Origin: Abditibacterium sp.
GTDB taxonomy: Bacteria > Armatimonadota > Abditibacteriia > Abditibacteriales > Abditibacteriaceae
Length of the DNA stretch: 64,000 bases
Assembly: GCA_030448265.1 (NCBI GenBank)
Contig: JAUJNG010000022.1
Location: 1-64,000, forward strand
Direction: 5' to 3'
Shown here: in pieces, positions 57,934 through 64,000 of the stretch
How the letters are laid out: each line of letters opens with the position of its first letter
Position numbering within the stretch: position 1 is the first letter of the stretch
The notes under the pieces: generated by a model
What the model saw: only the letters and a program-made list of their open reading frames with translations
Database searches by the model: none
Told to the model about the DNA's origin: nothing
Made by a program: the position numbers and the translations under genes

Positions 57934-58968
57934 ATGAACTCGAAACTCTCCCCGCCAACCGCATTCCCCGCGCTTCCGGTGCGGCGCCGTGAAACGCTGG
58001 AAATTTTCGACACCGCGCTCAAGCTCTACCGCCGTTATTTCTGGGTGTTGCTGGGCTGGTCGGCTCTGGTTTCGGTGATGGCGCTCGTCCCGATTCTCAA
58101 CTGGATTTCGATCCTCGCCATGCCCTTGCTTTACGGCGCGGCTTCGTGTTGCGTGGCCGCCGCCGTGCGCGGACAGGGCGTGCGATTTCGCCAGTGCTGG
58201 CAGTTCACCAAGCCGCGCTACGGCGCGCTTTTGGGCGTGATCTTTCTCTCTGTGCTGGTTTTGGGCGCCGTTTTTGTGGCGCTCTACATTGCCGCGTTTG
58301 TGGTCGGCATCGCGGGCGTGTGGGCGCTTTCGAGCGCACCCGAACCGGTGCAAATCGTGGCCGCCGTCGTTGGATTTTTGTTGATTTTCGTCGGCTTCAG
58401 CGCGCTGGGCGTGGTCGCGTTTGGCTGGGCCAGCATGGTGCCGATTGTCGCGTGTCTCGAAGACGATAAACGCGGCGCGGCGGCGCTGGGACGCTCTTTC
58501 GAACTCTTGAAGGGCAACTGGAGGCGCGTTTTCGGGATGTCGCTGCTGCTGGGACTGGCGGTTCTGACCGTGATGGGCATCATCGGCGGCGGTTATTTGC
58601 TGCTGGCCTGGGGTGGACTGCGCGAGATCTTCGACGGCGGCATCCCCTCCGAAAACGCGCTTTTGAACCTGGCGTTTACTGTAGGCGGCTTCATGTCTGT
58701 GTTTTTCACGCTGTGGAATCCGGCGCAATCTCTGGTTATCGCCGTTCTTTATCTCGATTTGCGGGTGCGGCGCGAAGCCCTCGACCTGGAATGGACGGCC
58801 TACGCTTCGGCTCCCCCGCCGCCGCTCGAAACGCCGTCTTTTGCTCCGACTGAGGCGCCGCGCGAAACCAGCATCGCGCATGACACCGCTCCCACTTCGT
58901 TTTCGGCGGGCGGAGCGCAAAATTTGGGTGAAACCGAGGCCCGCCCTGAGGCGCGTGGTGAAATTTAA
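57934..58968 (+). CDS. Multi-pass membrane protein (GDPD-membrane-domain-like)
   Basis: A 344-residue protein with six membrane helices. It begins RRRETLEIFDTALKLYRRYFWVLLGWSALVS, a start common to YciC-like and glycerophosphodiesterase-membrane-type proteins, and has EDDKRGAAALGRSFELLKGNWRRVFGMSLL, a repeated motif in that group. A Pro-rich cytoplasmic end follows. It opens a unit with DUF4129, DUF4350 and MoxR genes, a set thought to act in export or stress of the envelope. Confidence 0.8.
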   Translation: MNSKLSPPTAFPALPVRRRETLEIFDTALKLYRRYFWVLLGWSALVSVMALVPILNWISILAMPLLYGAASCCVAAAVRGQGVRFRQCWQFTKPRYGALLGVIFLSVLVLGAVFVALYIAAFVVGIAGVWALSSAPEPVQIVAAVVGFLLIFVGFSALGVVAFGWASMVPIVACLEDDKRGAAALGRSFELLKGNWRRVFGMSLLLGLAVLTVMGIIGGGYLLLAWGGLREIFDGGIPSENALLNLAFTVGGFMSVFFTLWNPAQSLVIAVLYLDLRVRREALDLEWTAYASAPPPPLETPSFAPTEAPRETSIAHDTAPTSFSAGGAQNLGETEARPEARGEI

Positions 58969-58984
58969 CCTCGGCTTTGGGCCG

Positions 58985-60052
58985 ATGCGCTGCCTCGGCT
59001 TCGCGTTTTTCTGGCTTTTGACCGCCAATTTTGCGGCTTTAGCGCAACCCAAAACACCCGCGCCAGTTGTGTCCGCCGCGACTTATCGTGCCACGCTGCA
59101 AAAAGCGCTGCGCGAACTGAAAGCGATGGAAAAGCGCCCGCCGCGTCGTCTCGGCCCGCTTTTGAAACGGCTCGACACGACTTCCACGGTGCGCCGCGCC
59201 GACGGCCAGACCCAGACCGTCAACGGCAATGCCTGGTCGAAAATGGCGCGCGGCCTGAGCAAACCCGCCAACGCGATGCGCCGCGATGTCGTCAGGGCGC
59301 GCCAAATGGCCGAATCTCAAATCGGCGCGCTCGACGAATGGACGAAAACTCCCTCTTTCGCGCCCGCCGACGCCCAGAAAATCATGGCCGGTCTGGAAAG
59401 TTCGGGCCAGATTCGCACCGGCCCGTTCTGGTGGCAAAAGGCCTTCGCCGACGCCTGGAAAGCCGTCACGGACGCCTGGAACAGCTTTTGGAAGTGGCTG
59501 AGGAGCCTCTTTCCCACTCCGGCCACGCCCCCCAACATCGCGGCGCCCAGCGATAAGTGGCTGTGGTTTCTGTTTTACGCCCTTGTTTCGGCGCTTCTGG
59601 CGGCGGTGGGGTGGTTCGTATGGCGCGCGTTCGGCGGGAAGTGGGGTCGCCGCACCGTGCGCCGCGAGGCGGTTTTGCAGGGCGAGGACGCCGCGCTTTT
59701 GCTGTTGCCGCCCGATGAACTGCGCGCGCGCGCCGACGATTTCGCGGCTCAGGGCAACTTCCGCGAGGCGCTGCGCCATCGTTATCTGTCGCTTTTGTTG
59801 CAACTCGACGCGCGCGGCGTGTGGCGCTACGACGCGCGCCGCACCAACTGGGAACACCTCGCCGCCCTGGGCCGCAGCGAGACCAAGCGCGCCCTCGTGC
59901 CCCCGCTTTCCGATTTGACGCGCCGTTTCGACCGCGTGCGCTACGGCGGCGCACTCTGCGATGAGGGGAATTGGAGTCGATTCGAGGCCGACGCGCGCGA
60001 GTTCGAAGCGCGCGCGGCGTCTTTTGAAACCCTCGCGGAGGCGGCGCGATGA
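58985..60052 (+). CDS. DUF4129-domain membrane protein
   Basis: A 355-residue protein. A signal peptide (MRCLGFAFFWLLTANFAALAQ) precedes a helical extracytoplasmic region with WWQKAFADAWKAVTDAWNSFWKWLR; a membrane helix is near 200 (WLWFLFYALVSALLAAVGW); and the cytoplasmic DUF4129 domain follows (PDELRARADDFAAQGNFREALRHRYLSLLLQLDARG, and DLTRRFDRVRYGG). Start at 58985 gives the best signal peptide; GTG 58958 is possible. Its last four bases overlap the next gene (ATGA). Confidence 0.82.
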   Translation: MRCLGFAFFWLLTANFAALAQPKTPAPVVSAATYRATLQKALRELKAMEKRPPRRLGPLLKRLDTTSTVRRADGQTQTVNGNAWSKMARGLSKPANAMRRDVVRARQMAESQIGALDEWTKTPSFAPADAQKIMAGLESSGQIRTGPFWWQKAFADAWKAVTDAWNSFWKWLRSLFPTPATPPNIAAPSDKWLWFLFYALVSALLAAVGWFVWRAFGGKWGRRTVRREAVLQGEDAALLLLPPDELRARADDFAAQGNFREALRHRYLSLLLQLDARGVWRYDARRTNWEHLAALGRSETKRALVPPLSDLTRRFDRVRYGGALCDEGNWSRFEADAREFEARAASFETLAEAAR

Positions 60053-61266
60053 GAAAACGACGCCTCGATCCCACGCGATTGCTGGTGGGATTTTTGATTT
60101 TCGCGGCTCTGATGGTCGCCCTTCTCGCCAACAGCGAGCAGAAATCGCACACCCTGCCGCGCGCGGGGTGGAACGACGCGACACCGCTTGGCGGCAAAGG
60201 TCTGCGGCTTCTGCTCGGAAAACTGGGCTATGCGCCGCGAAAACAGGTCGAACCGCTTCAAAAAATGCCCACCGATGCCAAAATCTGGCTGATTCTCGAT
60301 CCCGAAACGCGATTTTCCAAACGTGAGGCCAACCTTTTGTTGGCTTGGGTTAGAAAAGGCGGCGTCTTTGTCTTCTGCGCGCGGCCTAAAAGCTTTCTCT
60401 GGGTTTCTGGCCCCCAAGAATCAAACAGCGAAGGCATTGAAGAAGTTCTCCGCGTCTTGGGTGTCGAAAGCGGCCTGAGCAGCGCGCCCAAAGCCGGTGA
60501 GTTTTTGCCGGAACTGGAGCCGCTTTCGCTCGACGCGGTATCGATTTATCGCACCGGAGTCAAGCAGGCGAGCGGCTCGCCGCGCACTTTTGAAATTACG
60601 CGGCGCCATCTCGAAATCGCTGGCCCGCCGAGCGGCTCCCTCGCGCGACTCGACATCGGAGAAGGTCATGTTTTTATCGCGCCCGACGCGCTGTTGTTTA
60701 CCAATTACGCGCTCTCCAAGCCCGACAACGCGGTTTTGGTCTCCAACCTCTTGCGCGCTCACGTCCCAGGCGGCGCGGTTTATTTCGACGAGCGCAGTCA
60801 CGGCGAAAACGCCGCCAATACCGCGCCCGACACCCTGATTTCTCACCTCAAAAAGCCGCCGGTTTCCTATGCCATTGGGCAGCTTTTGCTCGCGGGACTT
60901 TTGTTCTGGGCCTTCGCGGGGCGTAGATTGGGCGCGCCGGTGGCCCTTCCCGAAGGCGGGCCGGTGACGCGCGCTTCGCAGTTCGCCGCCGCGATGGGCG
61001 CGCTGTTCCTCAAAACCAACCGGCCCCAGGCCGCCGCCGCCATCATCGGCGCGCGTTTCCGGCGCCGTCTGGCGCATCGTTTGGGGCTTTCGCCCGCCGA
61101 AAACGACGCGGTTCTGGCGCGGCGCGCGCAGGAAATCGCCGCAATTCCCTTTGAAGTCACCGACCGTCTGCTGCTGCAAAGCCGCGCTCCGGCGCAAACT
61201 GTGGGCGAAGCATTGCGCGACGCGCAGGAAATGGAGTTGGTGCTGCGTAAGCTGGAGGGACGATAA
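60049..61266 (+). CDS. DUF4350-domain membrane protein
   Basis: A 405-residue protein: a helix near 13-30 (LLVGFLIFAALMVALLA), then GGKGLRLLLGKLGY and LILDPETRFSKREANLLLAWVRKGGVFVFCA (the DUF4350 core), a second helix near 281-298, and a cytoplasmic helical end. Translationally coupled to DUF4129 and followed by MoxR, a usual set in which an AAA+ ATPase and membrane partners may remodel or assemble proteins. Specific function unknown. Confidence 0.84.
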   Translation: MRKRRLDPTRLLVGFLIFAALMVALLANSEQKSHTLPRAGWNDATPLGGKGLRLLLGKLGYAPRKQVEPLQKMPTDAKIWLILDPETRFSKREANLLLAWVRKGGVFVFCARPKSFLWVSGPQESNSEGIEEVLRVLGVESGLSSAPKAGEFLPELEPLSLDAVSIYRTGVKQASGSPRTFEITRRHLEIAGPPSGSLARLDIGEGHVFIAPDALLFTNYALSKPDNAVLVSNLLRAHVPGGAVYFDERSHGENAANTAPDTLISHLKKPPVSYAIGQLLLAGLLFWAFAGRRLGAPVALPEGGPVTRASQFAAAMGALFLKTNRPQAAAAIIGARFRRRLAHRLGLSPAENDAVLARRAQEIAAIPFEVTDRLLLQSRAPAQTVGEALRDAQEMELVLRKLEGR

Positions 61267-61297
61267 AAGAAAGAGGAAAAAGGACGAAATAACTGCT

Positions 61298-61444
61298 CGA
61301 CCCCCTCTACACTTGTGGGGAGTCGGGTGCCCCCTGGGCGACGGGTGGGGTCAGCCGAAAGAGTAGCAGTTCAGCAATTTTCCAAACGCAAATTTCGACC
61401 GTTGACCCCTCCCCGACCCTCCCCACAAGTGGAGAGGGGGTCAA
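61298..61444. repeat. Imperfect inverted repeat (ACTTGTGGGGAG type)
   Basis: CGACCCCCTCTACACTTGTGGGGA (from 61298) faces TCCCCACAAGTGGAGAGGGGGTCA (ends 61442). It also has GGGTGCCCCCTGGGCGACGGGTGGGG. The arms match parts of 12138-12297 and 32396-32576. It lies between the DUF4350 and MoxR genes. Confidence 0.82.
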
Positions 61445-61490
61445 ACTCCTACTTCATCGTTCTTATTCTGACTTTCCACCCCAAATTTTT

Positions 61491-62468
61491 ATGACCGAAG
61501 AAATCCATCAGGGTGCGACCGCGCCCGTTCAAAACCTGGTTGAAGCCATTCGCGCCGAAGTCGCCAAGGCCGTCGTGGGGCAGGACGACGTGATCGGCCA
61601 GTTTCTCATCGCGCTACTGGTGGGCGGGCACGTTTTGCTCGAAGGCGTGCCTGGCGTGGCCAAAACCCTCGCTTCCAAGTCGCTGGCGCACGCCGTCGAA
61701 GCTGATTTCAAGCGCATCCAGTTCACGCCCGATTTGATGCCATCCGATGTGGTGGGCACCAACGTTTTTAACACCAAAACCCAGGAGTTCAACCTCCAGA
61801 AAGGCCCGATTTTCACCGATATTCTGCTCGCCGACGAGATCAACCGCACGCCGCCCAAAACTCAGGCGGCTCTGCTCGAAGCGATGCAGGAAAAGCGCGT
61901 CACCATCGACGGCGAAACTCATGTTCTCTCGCCGCTTTTCACGGTTCTGGCGACGCAAAACCCCATCGACTACGAAGGCACCTACCCGCTTCCCGAAGCC
62001 CAAATCGACCGCTTTTTGCTCAAAGTCCTCGTCAACTACCCCACGCCCGAACAGGAGATCGCGCTTCTGGAGCGCATTCATCGCGGCTTCGATGCCCACG
62101 AACTGGCCGACGCCGGTTTGCGCGCCGTCGCTTCGACTCAGAGCATCCTCGCGGCGCGCCAGGCGGTGCGAAATGTGACCGTCGGCGAGGGACTTATCAA
62201 ATACATCCACGCCCTCGTCGAGCGCACGCGCAACCTTTCCACGCTCACGCTGGGCGCCTCGCCGCGCGCCGGAATCGCGCTTTTGGAGTCGTCCAAAGCG
62301 CTGGCGGCCATTAACGGGCGCGATTATGTCCTGCCCGAAGACGTGAAAACCGTCGCGCTGCCGGTTTTGCGGCACCGCCTGCTGCTGCGCGCCGAAAGCG
62401 AAATGGAAGGCCTCAAAAGCGACGATGTAGTGCGCTCGATTCTGGGCGCCGTTGAAGTGCCGAGATGA
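61491..62468 (+). CDS. MoxR family AAA+ ATPase
   Basis: A 325-residue AAA+ ATPase. Walker A is GVPGVAKTLASKS near 53-62; Walker B and the sensor lie in LLADEINRTPPKTQAALLEAMQE; ATQNPIDYEGTYPLPEAQIDRF is the sensor 1 region; and LGASPRAGIALLESSKA ends it. MoxR proteins act as chaperones for maturing complexes, usually with DUF58 and VWA proteins; here DUF4129 and DUF4350 genes precede it and no DUF58 gene follows. A hairpin at 62482 follows. Confidence 0.93.
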   Translation: MTEEIHQGATAPVQNLVEAIRAEVAKAVVGQDDVIGQFLIALLVGGHVLLEGVPGVAKTLASKSLAHAVEADFKRIQFTPDLMPSDVVGTNVFNTKTQEFNLQKGPIFTDILLADEINRTPPKTQAALLEAMQEKRVTIDGETHVLSPLFTVLATQNPIDYEGTYPLPEAQIDRFLLKVLVNYPTPEQEIALLERIHRGFDAHELADAGLRAVASTQSILAARQAVRNVTVGEGLIKYIHALVERTRNLSTLTLGASPRAGIALLESSKALAAINGRDYVLPEDVKTVALPVLRHRLLLRAESEMEGLKSDDVVRSILGAVEVPR

Positions 62469-62481
62469 GAGGGAAGTGACT

Positions 62482-62518
62482 GCTCGACTCCCTCTCCCTT
62501 CGGGAGAGGGAGTCGAGC
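62482..62518. repeat. Hairpin, 17-bp perfect arms (GCTCGACTCCCTCTCCC)
   Basis: Arms 62482-62498 and 62502-62518 with a three-base loop. This is the short form of the words in 32396-32576 and 12138-12297. It may terminate the moxR transcript. Confidence 0.92.
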
Positions 62519-62601
62519 GCTCACTTGGCCGTTTTTGTTCGCTCCCGACTTTTCGCTTCTTTTCGCTACTTGTCACATCGTCTGCGTTAGCCTTGAAAGA
62601 T

Positions 62602-63186
62602 ATGTTTCGATTTTCCCGTCCCCTCCTTCCGGCCCTGCTTCTTACGCTGGGACTGGTTTTGCCCCCAGCCCAGGCGCGCGCCGATGACGATCTCCACGAC
62701 GCCGCCAAATTCGCCTCCAATGGCGGCATTGCCATTCTGGTCACTTCCGGTTTTCTTTTGCCGCTCGTGGAAGATGGCAAGCAGGGCAAGCAAAACGCGC
62801 TGCGCGTCGCGGATTCGGCGCTGACTTCGGCCGTTATTACCACGGCGCTCAAGCGGATCGTGCGCGCCCCGCGCCCCGATGGCAGTTCGCGCACCAGTTT
62901 TCCATCGGGCCACGCGACGGCGGCGTTTTCGGTTGCGACCATGCAGGCCGAATTTCATCCCCGCCAGGCGCCCTACTGGTATGCGGGCGCGGCGCTGGTG
63001 GCCGCTTCGCGGGTGAAACTGCGCCGCCACTACTGGCGCGATGTCATCGCGGGCGCGGCGGTAGGCTATTTCACCTCGAAACTGGAACTGCGCCGCCCGC
63101 ACGGACTGCTGCTCTTTCCCTTCATTGAAAAGCGCGAAGAAACCCAGCGCCAGAGGCCAGCAATCCGCTTTTCCTACTCGTTTTGA
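62602..63186 (+). CDS. PAP2-family phosphatase, exported
   Basis: A 194-residue protein of the PAP2/acid-phosphatase fold. It has a signal peptide (MFRFSRPLLPALLLTLGLVLPPAQARA). The three phosphatase motifs are LKRIVRAPRP (K-x6-RP), SFPSGHATAAFS (PSGH) and SRVKLRRHYWRDVIAG (SR-x5-H-x3-D). Substrates could be lipid phosphates such as undecaprenyl pyrophosphate, or phosphatidate. Start at ATG 62602; longer frames run into the hairpin. Confidence 0.88.
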   Translation: MFRFSRPLLPALLLTLGLVLPPAQARADDDLHDAAKFASNGGIAILVTSGFLLPLVEDGKQGKQNALRVADSALTSAVITTALKRIVRAPRPDGSSRTSFPSGHATAAFSVATMQAEFHPRQAPYWYAGAALVAASRVKLRRHYWRDVIAGAAVGYFTSKLELRRPHGLLLFPFIEKREETQRQRPAIRFSYSF

Positions 63187-63194
63187 GACTCGAT

Positions 63195-64000
63195 TTGCCC
63201 AGGTTTTCTCTCAAATCCCTGTTCGCGCTTTTGCTTCTGGCGTCCGTGACGCTGTTTTTCGGACTGGGGCGCGCTCCGTTTCTGGGCTCCGACGAGCCGC
63301 GCTACGCCGAAATCGCCCGCGAAATGTGGGTGAGCGGCGACTACATTTCCCCGCGCCTCGCCGGTCGGTTGTGGCTCGAAAAAGCGCCGCTTTTGTATTG
63401 GGGGCAGGCGCTTTTTTACTCCGTTCTGGGCGCGAACGAACTCGCAGCGCGCTTGCCATCGGCCTTTGGCGCTCTGTTTCTGGTTTTGGGACTGTGGGCG
63501 TGCGCGCGCCGCGCTCTGGGCGAAAGGGAAGGCTTTTTCGTGGCGAGCGTCGCGGCCTCGATGCTGGGCATCATCGTCTTCGCGCACGGCGCCTCCACCG
63601 ACATGACGCTTTGCGCCACCCTTGGAGGCGCCCTGCTCTGCTTTTGGCGCGCAAGTCAAAGTGAAAAACGCGCTTTCGCCTGGATTTTGGGCACGGCGGC
63701 GTTCACCGGCGGCGCGATGCTCGCCAAAGGACTCATCGGCCCGCTTCTGCTGACGATGATCGGCACTTTGTGGTGGCTGTGGGCGCGTCCGGCCCCGAAA
63801 CCGTCGTTCGCAACGCTTGGGGCCGCGCTGGGCGTGTTTTTGGCGGTCAGCGCGCTGTGGTATGGGCCGGTGTGGGCGCGTCACGGCGAGTTCTTCTGGC
63901 AGGAATTCTTCGTCAATCACCACTTCAAGCGCTTCAGTTCCAACGAATACAAGCACCCGCAGGAGTGGTATTTCTTCATTTTCATCGCGCTGGTCGGCTC
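63195..64000 (+). CDS. ArnT/PMT-like glycosyltransferase (partial, runs off the window)
   Basis: An open frame of 268 residues to the window edge. It begins with LPRFSLKSLFALLLLASVTLFFGLGRAPFLGSDEPRYAEIAREM, where the SDEPRYAE is the DE-motif of GT-C dolichol/undecaprenyl-phosphate-sugar transferases, followed by further membrane helices and AKGLIGPLLL. ArnT-like enzymes move a sugar from a polyprenyl phosphate to lipid A or other acceptors. The start is TTG at 63195 or 63183, the latter overlapping the PAP2 stop, so the two are probably coupled. PAP2 and GT-C genes often work on polyprenyl carriers. Confidence 0.85.
   Translation, partial: MPRFSLKSLFALLLLASVTLFFGLGRAPFLGSDEPRYAEIAREMWVSGDYISPRLAGRLWLEKAPLLYWGQALFYSVLGANELAARLPSAFGALFLVLGLWACARRALGEREGFFVASVAASMLGIIVFAHGASTDMTLCATLGGALLCFWRASQSEKRAFAWILGTAAFTGGAMLAKGLIGPLLLTMIGTLWWLWARPAPKPSFATLGAALGVFLAVSALWYGPVWARHGEFFWQEFFVNHHFKRFSSNEYKHPQEWYFFIFIALVG

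Overview
The window comes from a GC-rich bacterial chromosome with dense genes and many long intergenic palindromes. Housekeeping genes place it at the replication origin: rpmH, rnpA/yidD, yidC and jag run left from about 33.4 kb, dnaA runs right from 33.8 kb, and a DnaA-box and AT-rich oriC lies at about 35.7-35.95 kb. A DUF1559-type prepilin, the murC-murB-ddl-ftsQ...ftsA division cluster with DUF881 and small-basic-protein genes, and a stand-alone PqqD protein would fit an Armatimonadota/Abditibacteriota-like lineage. That assignment is inference from gene content only.

Layout. 0-5.4 kb: small proteins, a cysteine desulfurase, a nucleotidyltransferase pair, an Mrp ATPase and a HAD hydrolase. 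5.5-6.3 kb: a possible small RNA and six tRNA genes (Gln, Asn, then four Leu). 6.3-15 kb: a SpoIIIAA/R3H ATPase, a cupin and large exported repeat proteins. 15-18 kb: tmk, holB, trxA and a glycosyltransferase. 18-25.6 kb: HtrA protease, DUF2298 membrane protein, sugar isomerase and coaBC. 25.7-33.4 kb (minus strand): gmk, an ABC transporter, PqqD, jag, yidC, an rnpA-yidD fusion and rpmH. 33.8-36 kb: dnaA and oriC. 36-45 kb: FKBP, prepilin, PP2C-like phosphatase, priA, a Met/Gly-rich exported protein and a queC-x-y-queE operon. 45-57 kb: murC, murB, ddl and ftsQ, then a pectin-degradation insert, then DUF881, DUF1290 and ftsA. 57-63 kb: a membrane protein/DUF4129/DUF4350/MoxR operon, a PAP2 phosphatase and the start of an ArnT-like glycosyltransferase.

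Main observations. (1) The four tandem tRNA-Leu genes keep a class II type D-arm but have only a 5-nt variable loop, whereas bacterial tRNA-Leu normally has a long variable arm. (2) About twenty intergenic inverted repeats occur, with arms up to 67 bp. Several share a three-way-junction design: one long outer stem enclosing two short hairpins whose sequence is reused while the outer stem changes. One such palindrome sits between rnpA and yidD and reads through in frame, joining them into one ORF; another lies inside a TA-flanked 19-bp terminal repeat and looks like a MITE. (3) Five genes carry small frame-breaking lesions: dnaA (exact 55-bp tandem duplication), a prepilin (7-bp duplication), an acetylesterase-pectinesterase (4-bp duplication), murB (1-nt loss) and a small exported protein (1-nt loss). 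The dnaA and murB lesions would be very damaging, so assembly or sequencing error must be considered; 55 bp is a common assembler k-mer size. (4) The pectin genes interrupt the division cluster, and the first of them lacks its N-terminal part.
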